Source: CAG-390 sp045543615
GTDB lineage: Bacteria; Bacillota; Clostridia; Oscillospirales; CAG-272
Assembly (NCBI GenBank): GCA_045543615.1
Contig: JAZPXL010000039.1
Coordinates: forward strand, 18,833-82,832
DNA: 64,000 nt
Reading direction: 5' to 3'
Below the pieces are notes generated by a model. The model searched no databases. It was not told the origin of the DNA and was given only the letters and a program-made list of their open reading frames with translations. Each line of letters opens with the position of its first letter. Position 1 is the stretch's first letter. Position numbers and translations under genes: made by a program. Positions 25,103 through 34,027 of the stretch are shown piece after piece.

Positions 25103-26326
25103 ATGAAAGATATCATAAGAATCGGTGTATTCGGCACTTGGAGAGGCTCTGCCTACATCAAAACACTTGCCGCACTCGATGATGTACGCATCACAGCTCT
25201 CTGCGATAAAAAGTCGGACAGGCTCAACTCAGCCCTGTCTCTTTTCCCTGCTTTTTGGGATAAGCCAAAGCTTTTTTCCGACGCTGATGAATTCTTTTCG
25301 TCAGGGCTGTTTGATGCGGTTTTTCTTTGCAATTATTTCAATGAGCACGCACCATACGCAATGCTTGCGATGAGTCGTGGCATTCACGTTTTCAGCGAAA
25401 CAACTGCCGCTGTGACTATGAAACAGGCAGTAGAGCTGTGCCGAGCTGCCGAGAGGAGCTCTGCTGTATATATGCTTGGCGAGAACTATCCGTATGCAAA
25501 GGGCATATTTGAGCTGAAGAAAATCTGTGACGAGGGCAGCCTTGGACAGATAGTCTTCTGTGAGGGCGAGTATGTTCATCCGATGAGCCCTGAGGGAACG
25601 CTCAAGTACACAGACCCCAGAGTACACGGCAAGAATCATTGGAGACGGCATATACCGATAACATATTATTCAACACACGCAATAGCTCCGCTTGTTTTTG
25701 CAACGGGACAGAGGCCTGTCCGTGTTGTTGCGATGTCAGCGCAGGACACCGAAGAGCATATAAGAGAATTTCGCCGCTTGCGCTCCGACATAGTCGGCAC
25801 AATGCTTGTTAATACCGACAGTGGTGCTGTGTGGAGAGTTAACGGTAACTCATACTGTGCTCCGACAGGCAACTGGTACAGACTCAGTGGTCTTAAGGGT
25901 AGTGCTGAAACCGTCAGAGGTGACGAGTCAAAGGTGCGTCTCGCTTACAGCGAATGGCATCTCCCCACCCCCGACACTCAACCCGACAGAATCTATTCAC
26001 CGGATTGGTATATGGGAGACGAGATGGCAGCATCCTTCCGTCACGGTGGTGGCGACTATTGGGTTGTCAAGAGATTTCTCTCGGCTGTTCGTGGCGAATG
26101 TGAGCCTTTCCCGAATGTATATGAGGCGGCTAATATGGCGGCTGTCGGTATTCTCGGCTGGCGCAGTATCATAGAGGGCAACCGTCCGTACGATATTCCC
26201 GACTTCAGAATCGAAGAGGAACGTGCGCTGTGGGAAAATGATGATAAAAATCCATTCCCAACAGACGAGAGACCAAATGATATTCCCTACACTACCCATC
26301 CCGTTGACGCAGACGAGGATTGGTAA
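25103..26326 (+). CDS. Gfo/Idh/MocA-family protein lacking the EKP lysine
   Basis: A 407-residue protein of the glucose-fructose oxidoreductase / inositol dehydrogenase family: N-terminal Rossmann domain (IRIGVFGTWRGSAYIKTLAAL; ALCDKKSDR) and C-terminal alpha/beta domain (EGEYVHPM...HAIAPLVFATGQRPVRVVA). In the family the catalytic motif is usually EKP; here the equivalent place reads HVFSETTAAVTMKQ, so the lysine is missing. Either it catalyses a different reaction or the role is met by another residue. First gene of the operon. The start at 25103 (weak AAAGG upstream) is preferred over 25064 because the Rossmann fold begins right after it. Substrate unknown, probably a sugar, cyclitol or derivative. 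Confidence 0.85.
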   Translation: MKDIIRIGVFGTWRGSAYIKTLAALDDVRITALCDKKSDRLNSALSLFPAFWDKPKLFSDADEFFSSGLFDAVFLCNYFNEHAPYAMLAMSRGIHVFSETTAAVTMKQAVELCRAAERSSAVYMLGENYPYAKGIFELKKICDEGSLGQIVFCEGEYVHPMSPEGTLKYTDPRVHGKNHWRRHIPITYYSTHAIAPLVFATGQRPVRVVAMSAQDTEEHIREFRRLRSDIVGTMLVNTDSGAVWRVNGNSYCAPTGNWYRLSGLKGSAETVRGDESKVRLAYSEWHLPTPDTQPDRIYSPDWYMGDEMAASFRHGGGDYWVVKRFLSAVRGECEPFPNVYEAANMAAVGILGWRSIIEGNRPYDIPDFRIEEERALWENDDKNPFPTDERPNDIPYTTHPVDADEDW

Positions 26327-26386
26327 CTAAAACGGATTTAATTTTTAAATTAAAAATAAAACAAAAATAAAAAAAGAGGTAGAACA

Positions 26387-27541
26387 ATGACAAACACAAG
26401 CCAGAAAAAGAACTTGCGCTTTGCAGTTATCGGTTGCGGCCTTATGGGACGAGAATTCGCCTGTGCAGTTGCCCGTTGGTGTCAGATCACCCGTGACATT
26501 CCTGCTCCACAGATCGTTGGAGTATGCGACCTCTCCGATGAGGCACGCAAGTACTTCACCGACAACTTCCCCACAGTCAAGTACAGCACCACAGATTATC
26601 ACGAGCTGCTTGAGGCAGATGATATTGATGCTGTTTACTGTGCAGTTCCTCATAATCTGCACAAGAAGTTCTATGTTGATATAATCAATGCAGGAAAGCA
26701 TCTTCTCGGAGAGAAGCCCTTTGGTATTGACAAAGAGGACAATGCTGCAATCCTTGAGGCAATTGCTGCACATCCTGAGGTTGTTGTTCGCTGTTCCAGC
26801 GAATTCCCCTTCTATCCCGGTGCACAGGAGCTGTTCCGCCGTGTTGCAAGGGGCGATTGCGGCAAGCTTATTGAGGTTTATTCGGCATTCTGCCACTCAA
26901 GTGACCTTGATACAAATAAGCCGATAAACTGGAAGAGACGTGTTGAGATCAACGGCGAATACGGCTGTATGGGTGACCTCGGACTTCACGCAGAGCATAT
27001 CCCGTTCCGTATGGGCTGGATTCCCGAAAAGGTTTCAGCATACCTCTCCAAGATAGTAACCGAGCGTCCCGACGGCAAGGGTGGCACAGCTCCCTGTCTG
27101 ACTTGGGACAACGCACATCTCGTTTGCGACATCAAGGGTGAGGACGGCAACTTCCCGCTCATCATTGAGACAAAGCGAATTTGCCCCGGTGCTACAAACT
27201 CCTGGAGCATCCGTGTTGACGGACTTAATCAGTCAATGAAGTTTTCAACTGACGATCCCAACGCATTCTACTACACCGAGGCTTGCGGACGTGAGCAGGC
27301 TTGGTGCAGAGTAAATATCGGACATAAGCCGATGATTCCCACAGTTACAGGTGGCATCTTCGAGTTCGGATTTACCGATTCCATCCTTCAGATGTGGGCA
27401 ACATTCGTTGCCGAGGTCTTGGGAATGGACGTCGAGTTCGGCTGTCTGCGCCCGGAGGAGACAGCACTTTCACACAAACTTCAAACAGCGGCACTCATCT
27501 CCCACAAGGAAGGCCGTTCAGTTACATTAACGGAGGTATAA
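26387..27541 (+). CDS. Gfo/Idh/MocA-family dehydrogenase
   Basis: A 384-residue NAD(P)-dependent dehydrogenase with an intact family pattern: VIGCGLMGREFACAVARW near residue 12, CDLSDEAR, the catalytic EKP motif in HLLGEKPFGIDKED near residue 105, and GDLGLHAEHIPFRMGW near residue 200, which supplies the usual Asp/His pair. It should oxidise a hydroxyl of a sugar, sugar acid or cyclitol, or run in reverse. Second gene of the operon; AAGAGGT lies 7-8 bases before ATG. Its 3-prime end carries the GGAGG of the next gene, which starts 3 bases after the stop. Confidence 0.92.
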   Translation: MTNTSQKKNLRFAVIGCGLMGREFACAVARWCQITRDIPAPQIVGVCDLSDEARKYFTDNFPTVKYSTTDYHELLEADDIDAVYCAVPHNLHKKFYVDIINAGKHLLGEKPFGIDKEDNAAILEAIAAHPEVVVRCSSEFPFYPGAQELFRRVARGDCGKLIEVYSAFCHSSDLDTNKPINWKRRVEINGEYGCMGDLGLHAEHIPFRMGWIPEKVSAYLSKIVTERPDGKGGTAPCLTWDNAHLVCDIKGEDGNFPLIIETKRICPGATNSWSIRVDGLNQSMKFSTDDPNAFYYTEACGREQAWCRVNIGHKPMIPTVTGGIFEFGFTDSILQMWATFVAEVLGMDVEFGCLRPEETALSHKLQTAALISHKEGRSVTLTEV

Positions 27542-27544
27542 GCA

Positions 27545-29089
27545 ATGTTTAAGAACACATCGTATTCTATTGCAACTCTCATCGGCAAGGATTATGCCGA
27601 TCGTGCAGCCGCCGCTTCTGCTTTCTTCGGAAAGGTAAGCGCAGAGGAGGCTGTGGCTCTTGTAAATCAGGAGATCGACCTCTACCCCGCGTCTTTCGCA
27701 GCTCGTAACGATGAGCTTGTAGAGCTTGTTGGCAAGCAGGTCATCGCTCCCCTCGCTGACGATGGAAACGACGGTGCTCCCACCGACTCCTTCCGTAAGG
27801 CTGAGAGCAAGGACGCATCCCCGATGTGTGGCTATGGCTGTTACCGTCTCGGTGAGGACGGCAAGATCTACCTCATCGGTAAGAGCGAGCACTACCACGC
27901 ATCCCTCGGTCATTCCTTCCCCGGCTACCGTCTTATCGACATCTGCCGTACACTCGGAATTCCGAACGCTACACATAACAATACCCGTGGTTACATCACA
28001 CGTACCTGTGAGCGCAGACTCGTTGCTGCCGCAAATGGCGTTGATTATAATGATAAAGAAGCTCTTGATGCAATTATCGCATCGGATAAGCCCCAGGTTC
28101 TCAACCGTGTAATCAACCTTGAGACAGGTTCTCTCGCTTGCGAGGCAGGCATCAAGATGATGCTCGCTCGCTTCTACCACCTCTCCCCCGAGCTTCCCAT
28201 ACCGAAATATCAGGGAAAGACACCTGTATTCTTCGTTATGGCTGACAAGGCAGGTAATAGTGGTGGTAACTACCACGGCACAACCATTTTGATGCAGACA
28301 CTCCGTGGCCTGTGGCCCGGATTCAGAGATGCCGGCGCAGAGAAGGGTATGTGGAAGGTTGTTCCCGTAATGATCAATGATATTGCTGACTTTGAAGCAA
28401 AGATCAAGAAATACAACACAGGCAACTACAAGACAGCAGGCTTTATGCACGAGATAGTTCTTATGAACTATGGCGGAATCAGACTTACACCCGAATTCCT
28501 CAAGGCAGCTTATGACCTCTGCCACGCTTATGACACACCCTGTATGGTTGACGAAATCCAGACAGGTATGTGGTGCGACACACTCTTCCTCTTCCGTAAG
28601 TGGGGTCTCAAGCCCGACTTTGCAGTTGTAGGTAAGGGCTTCCCCGGTGGCGAATATCCTGCAAGCCGTATTCTCACAACAAAGGAATACGACAACCTCA
28701 ACCAGTTCGGTGCTCTCGTTACCAACGGTCAGGAGGAGCTCGCTTCCCTCTCCTACATAATCACAATGAAGTTCGTTCAGGACAACGCAGAGGAGCTTGA
28801 CAGACTCGGCTCAGCATTCCGTGCAAAGCTTGATGCTCTCTGTGCAAAATATCCGAACACTCTCATAGCAGTTGAAGGCTTTGGACACAATGCTGCGCTC
28901 CACTTCCACACAGTTGAGGAGGCCGCTAAGTTTACTCACGCTCTGCACGATGCTTGCATCGACGCAAGCGCACAGCTATACAAGCCCGACTGCGTGCCCG
29001 CAGTTCTCTTCAAGCCGCCCGTAACTATGTCCGATGCAATCTGCGACAAGATCATTGGTGTTGTTGATGAAGTGCTTGCAAGCTTCTGA
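27545..29089 (+). CDS. Class III aminotransferase-fold PLP enzyme
   Basis: A 514-residue fold-type I PLP enzyme. The core has the aspartate that pairs with the PLP ring nitrogen in MVDEIQTGMWCDTLFLFRKWGLKPDF and the Schiff-base lysine at K364 in VVGKGFPGGEYPASRI, both class III marks (as in acetylornithine and GABA aminotransferases). It is longer than the usual 400-450 residues, with an N-terminal extension of about 90 residues. HASLGHSFPGYRLIDICRTLG near residue 120 may be substrate-specific. In this setting it probably moves an amino group onto or off a keto-sugar or inosose made by the dehydrogenases; direction and substrate are inference. Confidence 0.87.
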   Translation: MFKNTSYSIATLIGKDYADRAAAASAFFGKVSAEEAVALVNQEIDLYPASFAARNDELVELVGKQVIAPLADDGNDGAPTDSFRKAESKDASPMCGYGCYRLGEDGKIYLIGKSEHYHASLGHSFPGYRLIDICRTLGIPNATHNNTRGYITRTCERRLVAAANGVDYNDKEALDAIIASDKPQVLNRVINLETGSLACEAGIKMMLARFYHLSPELPIPKYQGKTPVFFVMADKAGNSGGNYHGTTILMQTLRGLWPGFRDAGAEKGMWKVVPVMINDIADFEAKIKKYNTGNYKTAGFMHEIVLMNYGGIRLTPEFLKAAYDLCHAYDTPCMVDEIQTGMWCDTLFLFRKWGLKPDFAVVGKGFPGGEYPASRILTTKEYDNLNQFGALVTNGQEELASLSYIITMKFVQDNAEELDRLGSAFRAKLDALCAKYPNTLIAVEGFGHNAALHFHTVEEAAKFTHALHDACIDASAQLYKPDCVPAVLFKPPVTMSDAICDKIIGVVDEVLASF

Positions 29090-29118
29090 TGATTTAACCA
29101 ACTGACTTTTATCAAAAA

Positions 29119-30600
29119 ATGATCTATATTGGAATTGATATCGGCTCTACTGCCGTAAAGGCAATTGCGATCGCTACCGCCGATGGTGGTAGCGACGCAA
29201 GAGTCGCAGGCCGTGGAAACTCGGATTATGAAACCTATCGTCCCGAAACGGACGCCGCCCTACACAACCCCGACGATTGGAATCGCTCTGCAGTCGCCGC
29301 TGTTAGAGAGGCAATATCCACGCTCAGCGACGAGGAAAAAGCCACCATCTGTGGCATTGGACTTTCAGCTCAGGCAGGAAGTATTTACGCCGCTGACGAA
29401 AATCGCCGTCCCATCTCACAGGCGTACACCTGGATGGACAGGCGTGCTGTTGCAGAGTCCAAAGCAGTCATAGAGGCAATCGGTGCTGACAATATCCGTG
29501 CCGCTTGTGGTTGGCGAGCTGCCCCCACAGACTGTATTGCAAAGCTTTTGATGCTCAAAAACAGAGATAGCGAGGTCTTTGCAAAGGCTAAATATTTCTA
29601 CACCACAGAGGAATCAGTAACAGGATTTCTTTGCGGAAACTTCGTAACCGACCCCACAGGTCAGGTGCTCACAAGACTTTACGATCGCAGAAATTCAAGA
29701 TACCTCCCCGAGGCTCTCGAGCTTCTCGGAATTGACGAGTCGATGCTCGCAGAGGTCGTGCCTTGTGGAAGTGAGGCCGGCCGTCTACTCCCCGAGGTTG
29801 CCGAAAGTATGGGCATCCCCGCAGGCATACCTGTTTATGTAGGTGCGCACGACCAGTATTGCGCATCTATCGGAAGTGGTGTCAGCAAGCCCGGCGAGCT
29901 TCTCATCGCAACAGGAACAGCCTGGGTAGTATTCGGAGTCAGCGACAAGATTATTGACACACCTCCCTACCCTGCGTGGTGTACGCATCCCATTGAGGGA
30001 ATCTATGGAATTATGCTCTCGCTTGCAGGTTGTGGTGGTGCGCTTGGTCATTTTGCTTCTGCCAACAATATGAAGGTGTATGAGCTTGACCGTGGCATTC
30101 TTGCGGCAGGACTTCGTGATATGAGGGAGCGTATTGCTGACTATTTTGTATGCCCTCTTCCTCCCCTCTCCCCCATTCCTCACCGTGACGGTGTTGGTGG
30201 AGACATCACCGTACGTGACGGTCACGATGTTTTTGAGACAGCACTTGCAGCTATGGAGGGTGCGGCGTTTGAGGCACGCATTCTTATTGAGGAATTTGCT
30301 AAGGCAGGCTTCCCCGACAGTGGCGAGATAGTCATTTCAGGCGGCGCATCCAAGAGCCGACTTTGGGTAGATATCCTTGCTGCAGTCTTTCCAAGCCGTC
30401 CTCTCTACCGTCTGTGCGAGCCTGACGCTCCTGCACTCGGTGCGGCACTTCTCGCCGCTACCTCAAACGGAGCATACAGCACTTTTGCAAATGCTTCTGA
30501 GGCGTTCACGGAACGTGTGCTTGTAGAGGTTGACTCTGAGGCTGCAGAGTTCTACAACGAAAAATATAACAATTATCGCAAATATGCACTTGCAGACTAA
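29119..30600 (+). CDS. FGGY-family carbohydrate kinase
   Basis: A 493-residue sugar kinase: IGIDIGSTAVKAIAIA at residues 4-19, QAYTWMDRRA near residue 96, the second ATP-binding block VYVGAHDQYCASIGSGVSKPGELLIATGTAW near residue 240, and ISGGASKSRLWVDILAAVFPSRPLYR near residue 410. Xylulokinase-like overall; gluco-, xylulo-, rhamnulo- and fuculokinases share the fold, so the sugar cannot be named. It should phosphorylate the ketose or polyol made by the pathway before aldol cleavage. No Shine-Dalgarno sequence is visible before this ATG, unlike all its neighbours, so it may be translated at a lower rate. Confidence 0.92.
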   Translation: MIYIGIDIGSTAVKAIAIATADGGSDARVAGRGNSDYETYRPETDAALHNPDDWNRSAVAAVREAISTLSDEEKATICGIGLSAQAGSIYAADENRRPISQAYTWMDRRAVAESKAVIEAIGADNIRAACGWRAAPTDCIAKLLMLKNRDSEVFAKAKYFYTTEESVTGFLCGNFVTDPTGQVLTRLYDRRNSRYLPEALELLGIDESMLAEVVPCGSEAGRLLPEVAESMGIPAGIPVYVGAHDQYCASIGSGVSKPGELLIATGTAWVVFGVSDKIIDTPPYPAWCTHPIEGIYGIMLSLAGCGGALGHFASANNMKVYELDRGILAAGLRDMRERIADYFVCPLPPLSPIPHRDGVGGDITVRDGHDVFETALAAMEGAAFEARILIEEFAKAGFPDSGEIVISGGASKSRLWVDILAAVFPSRPLYRLCEPDAPALGAALLAATSNGAYSTFANASEAFTERVLVEVDSEAAEFYNEKYNNYRKYALAD

Positions 30601-30611
30601 AGGAGATTATT

Positions 30612-31628
30612 ATGTTTGGATTTGATATAACCGAATATGACCGCAAGGTCTGGGAAGAAGAGCTTGCAGATTTTCTTCCTGACAAAATCATTGACTGTCA
30701 TATGCATCTTTGGGAGCCCGGCACACGCAAGGCAAGCCAGAAGGGTTGCGTAACCTGGACCTCCATCGTTGCACCCGATATGACATATGAGGATATGGAA
30801 GCTACATACGCCTCTCTCTTCCCCGGCAAAAAGATGTCGCAGGTTCTCACAGGCTCACCCAGCTGTAACCTCGCCTATGTTAACTCCTACATCAGAGCGT
30901 GCGCAGACGCACACGGACGTCGTTCCCTCTATTGCACAAATTGGGATTCCGATGAGGCAGAAATCGGAGCGGCACTTGATGCAGGATTTTCGGGAATTAA
31001 GCCCTATCAGAACAATTCCCCCAAGTACATCCCTGCAAGCGAGGTCAGAATATTTGACTTCCTGACTCCCCGTCAGCTTGAATATGCAAACAAGGTTGGT
31101 TGCATTGTTATGCTTCACATCCCTCGCAACCTCCGTCTGCGTGACCCCATCAACCTTGCACAGATGATGGAGATTGATGAAAACTACCCCAATGCAAAGG
31201 TAATCATCGCACACGTTGGACGTGCGTACATCCCCTCCGATGTAGGTGATGCATTTGAGGTTCTCAAGAACACAAAGAATCTCTATTTCGATTTCTCCGC
31301 AAACACCTCTGCATACGCAATGCAGAAGATGCTTGAGGCTATCGGAACTGATAGAATTATGTTTGGTACAGACCTCCCCTTCACCAAGATGCGTATGTAT
31401 CGCATTGAGGAGAACGGCACTTATGTCAACGTAGTTCCCCGTGGACTTTACGGCGATGTTTCCGTTGATCCTCATATGAAGGAAACTGACGAAACAGAGA
31501 TTACAAACTTCGTATATGAGGAGCTTCGTGCGATGAAGGCGGCTGCGACTGCCCTCGGACTTACCCGTGACGATATTTACAAGCTCTTCTACGCTAACGC
31601 ATCAAGATATTTCGATATCATACTCTAA
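30612..31628 (+). CDS. Amidohydrolase (Amidohydro_2 family, possible lactonase)
   Basis: A 338-residue TIM-barrel metal-dependent hydrolase: IDCHMHLWEPG near residue 27 supplies the HxH metal ligands, followed by MLHIPRN near 172, VIIAHVGRAYI near 197 (third His) and RIMFGTDLPFTKMR near 253 (the Asp ligand). Members of PF04909 include sugar-lactone hydrolases, decarboxylases and deaminases. Beside two Gfo/Idh proteins, hydrolysis of a sugar lactone made by oxidation is the simplest guess; deamination of an amino sugar is another. AAAGGAG lies 6-7 bases before ATG, 12 bases after the kinase stop. Confidence 0.87.
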   Translation: MFGFDITEYDRKVWEEELADFLPDKIIDCHMHLWEPGTRKASQKGCVTWTSIVAPDMTYEDMEATYASLFPGKKMSQVLTGSPSCNLAYVNSYIRACADAHGRRSLYCTNWDSDEAEIGAALDAGFSGIKPYQNNSPKYIPASEVRIFDFLTPRQLEYANKVGCIVMLHIPRNLRLRDPINLAQMMEIDENYPNAKVIIAHVGRAYIPSDVGDAFEVLKNTKNLYFDFSANTSAYAMQKMLEAIGTDRIMFGTDLPFTKMRMYRIEENGTYVNVVPRGLYGDVSVDPHMKETDETEITNFVYEELRAMKAAATALGLTRDDIYKLFYANASRYFDIIL

Positions 31629-31652
31629 AAAACACTAAAGGAGACAAAACAA

Positions 31653-33059
31653 ATGAGCAAGACTAAAATTGGTTTTCTTCCGCTTTACATAAAGCTTTAC
31701 GATGACATCGGCAGCGGTGCTAAGGCACGTCCGAGACTTGAGCCGTTCGCTGCTCGTATGGCTGACGAGATCGCCGCTCGTGGCTTTGAGGTTGTTACAG
31801 TTGACATCTGTCGCATCAAGAGTGAATTTGAAGCTGCAATTGCAAAGTTTGAAGCAGAGGGCTGCCGTGCTATCGTAACCTGGCACGCCGCATATTCTCC
31901 CTCTCTTGAGTCCATCAAGGCTCTTGCCGGCACATCCCTTCCCATCGTAGTCCTTGATACCACCGAGACATACGATTTCTCTCCCGCACAGGATCAGAGC
32001 GAAATTAGCTATTGCCACGGTATCCACGGTGTTATGGATATGTGCAGTATGCTTCGCCGTGAGGGCAAGGCATTTGCAGTTGCCGCAGGTCATCCCGACC
32101 ACTCCGACGTTCTTGATCGCACAGCAGGCTACCTTAGAGCTGCAATTGCCGCTACATCTCTCAAGGGCACTCGCACAGGTAGCATCGGTGGTAGCTTTGA
32201 CGGTATGGGTGACTTCCTTGTTTCTGACGAGGATATGCTCTCTCGCTTCGGTGTAACAGTTGTTTATCCCGAGAAGAACGAGTTTGCTTCTCTCATCGAA
32301 AATGTGGACGATGCCGCAGTTGAAGCTGAAATGGCAGCTGACCACGAAGCATATTACGAAATCGAGCCTGTTGATCCTGCTATCCACGCTCGTACAGCAA
32401 AGAACTGCCTTGCAGTTCGCAAGTGGATTGAGAAGAATTCTCTCTCTGCTTTCACAGCTAACTTCCGTGAGATCGCTGTTGACACAGGTCTTCAGATTAT
32501 GCCCTTTATGGAAGCTTGTAAGAGTATGGCTCGCGGCGTTGGTTACGCAGGTGAGGGCGACGTTCTCACAGCGTCTCTCGTTGGCGCACTTCTTCAGGGC
32601 TACACAGAGACTGCATTTATCGAGATCTTCTGCCCCGACTGGAAGAACAACACAATGCTTCTCTCCCATATGGGCGAATATAACCCCAATCTTGTAGCAT
32701 ATAAGCCCGGTATGAAGGCTATCAACTTCATCTTCGGCGATGCTGAAAACCCCGTAGTTTCCTATGGTTGCTACAAGGGTGGCGAGGCAGTATTCCTCAA
32801 CCTCTATCGCACAAAGGATGACTTCAAGCTCCTCATCGCTCCCGTTACTATGGACGATGTCAAGGAGGGCGACGATCCCAGCTTTGCGTCAGGTCGTGTA
32901 AGAGGCTGGATGAGACCCAAGAACGGCACAGTTGCTGATTTCCTTGAGAACCTCTCCTTCTACGGTGCAACACACCACAGCGCACTCGTTTACGGCACAA
33001 GCGTAAAGGAAATGGCATTCTTCGCTGAGCTTCTCGGCCTTGATTATGATATTATGTGA
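31653..33059 (+). CDS. L-fucose/L-arabinose isomerase family protein
   Basis: A 468-residue protein with the two-domain form of the fucose/arabinose isomerase superfamily (COG2407-like). Seen: IGFLPLYIKLYDDIG at the N-terminus, VTWHAAYSPSLESIKAL and VVLDTTETYDF in the first Rossmann-like domain, TANFREIAVDTGLQIMPFMEACKSMARGVGYAGEGDVLTASLVGALL near residues 270-315 (the segment typical of these isomerases, with a metal-binding Glu), and the C-terminal GATHHSALVYG with a metal-ligand His. It should interconvert an aldose and a ketose using a divalent metal. The exact sugar is unknown. AAGGAG lies 9 bases before ATG. Confidence 0.87.
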   Translation: MSKTKIGFLPLYIKLYDDIGSGAKARPRLEPFAARMADEIAARGFEVVTVDICRIKSEFEAAIAKFEAEGCRAIVTWHAAYSPSLESIKALAGTSLPIVVLDTTETYDFSPAQDQSEISYCHGIHGVMDMCSMLRREGKAFAVAAGHPDHSDVLDRTAGYLRAAIAATSLKGTRTGSIGGSFDGMGDFLVSDEDMLSRFGVTVVYPEKNEFASLIENVDDAAVEAEMAADHEAYYEIEPVDPAIHARTAKNCLAVRKWIEKNSLSAFTANFREIAVDTGLQIMPFMEACKSMARGVGYAGEGDVLTASLVGALLQGYTETAFIEIFCPDWKNNTMLLSHMGEYNPNLVAYKPGMKAINFIFGDAENPVVSYGCYKGGEAVFLNLYRTKDDFKLLIAPVTMDDVKEGDDPSFASGRVRGWMRPKNGTVADFLENLSFYGATHHSALVYGTSVKEMAFFAELLGLDYDIM

Positions 33060-33070
33060 GGTAACAACAA

Positions 33071-33916
33071 ATGCTTGTAACTCTTAATGATGTTCTCCCC
33101 GCAGCCGCCAGAGACGGCTATGCGGTAGGTCTGTTTAACACAACCGACTCCGATATGCTCCAGGCTGTTATTGAGGCAGCCGAGGAAACCCGTTCTGCAG
33201 TTATCATTGGTACTGCAGAGGTTCTCCTTCCCTACGGTGAGCTTAAGCTCATCGCTCCCTCCATCCGTGCAGCAGCTGAGCGTGCAAGCGTTCCCGTAGT
33301 TCTCCATTACGACCACGGTCTTACCGTTGAGCGTTGCAAGGAAGCTATCTCTCTCGGATTTTCTTCCGTTATGTTCGACGGAAGCACAGCTGAGGGTGAG
33401 GAAAATATCGCTCTTACACGCAGTGTAGTTGAGATGTGCCACGCAAACGGCATCTCTGTTGAGGGTGAGATCGGTCACGTTGGAAGCAACGAGGGTGCAG
33501 CTGAGGCTGACGAATCTGCAGAATCACTCTACACCACACCCGAGCAGGCAAAGGCGTTTGTCGAGGCAACAGGTGTTGATGCTCTCGCTATCGCTATCGG
33601 AACTGCACACGGCGCATACAAGAAGAAGCCCTGCCTTGATCTTGAGCGTCTTGCTGCGATCCACGCAACAATTCCCACACCCCTGGTTCTCCACGGTGGA
33701 AGTGGTCTGTCCGATGACGATTTCCGTAACACCATCAAGGGTGGTATCTCCAAGGTCAACATTTTCACAGACCTCTGCCTTGCAGGTGATGCAGCTATGA
33801 AGGCCGGTATCGAGGCAGGCATTGGTTACCTTGAGACACGCAATCTCAAGGTTAAGTACATCCGTGAGTGCGTAATGAACAAAATGCGCCTCTTCGGCTC
33901 TGTCGGCAGATATTGA
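33071..33916 (+). CDS. Class II fructose-bisphosphate aldolase family protein
   Basis: A 281-residue zinc-dependent aldolase of the FbaA/GatY/IolJ family: VVLHYDHGLTVERCKEA near residue 78 (Asp and zinc His), SVEGEIGHVG near residue 136, ALAIAIGTAHGAYKKKP near 177 (second zinc His), LHGGSGLSDDDF near 213 (third zinc His) and ISKVNIFTDL near 233, the phosphate site. It should split a phosphorylated ketose into dihydroxyacetone phosphate or a related triose plus an aldehyde. Last gene of the operon, 11 bases after the isomerase stop. It makes the operon a complete isomerase-kinase-aldolase route. True substrate unknown. Confidence 0.92.
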   Translation: MLVTLNDVLPAAARDGYAVGLFNTTDSDMLQAVIEAAEETRSAVIIGTAEVLLPYGELKLIAPSIRAAAERASVPVVLHYDHGLTVERCKEAISLGFSSVMFDGSTAEGEENIALTRSVVEMCHANGISVEGEIGHVGSNEGAAEADESAESLYTTPEQAKAFVEATGVDALAIAIGTAHGAYKKKPCLDLERLAAIHATIPTPLVLHGGSGLSDDDFRNTIKGGISKVNIFTDLCLAGDAAMKAGIEAGIGYLETRNLKVKYIRECVMNKMRLFGSVGRY

Positions 33917-33983
33917 TAAAACAAAAAAGCAGATGAAGCTTTTCTCTGTTGTTCTTAACGGAGAATTTGCGGACACAAAATTT

Positions 33984-34013
33984 CGGCAGAGGAAACACTT
34001 GTTTTCTCTGCCG
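33984..34013 (+). terminator. Hairpin downstream of the catabolic operon
   Basis: A 13-bp stem (CGGCAGAGGAAAC with one wobble) around loop ACTT, about 70 bases after the aldolase stop. There is no T-run after it, so it is an atypical terminator, and its right arm carries the -35 element of the following promoter. Confidence 0.5.
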
Positions 34014-34027
34014 ATTTGTGGTATAAT
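33999..34027 (+). promoter_or_regulatory. Promoter of the candidate RNA / lipoprotein transcript
   Basis: TTGTTT and TATAAT with a 17-base spacer; transcription would start near 34034, 160 bases before the next start codon. Confidence 0.7.

Noticed and set aside
27527..28525. A 332-codon minus-strand open frame
   Set aside because: It lies antisense to the class III aminotransferase, which has clear family motifs and a ribosome site.
31635..32669. A 344-codon minus-strand open frame
   Set aside because: It is the antisense frame of the isomerase gene, whose family blocks are intact, and it lacks a ribosome site.
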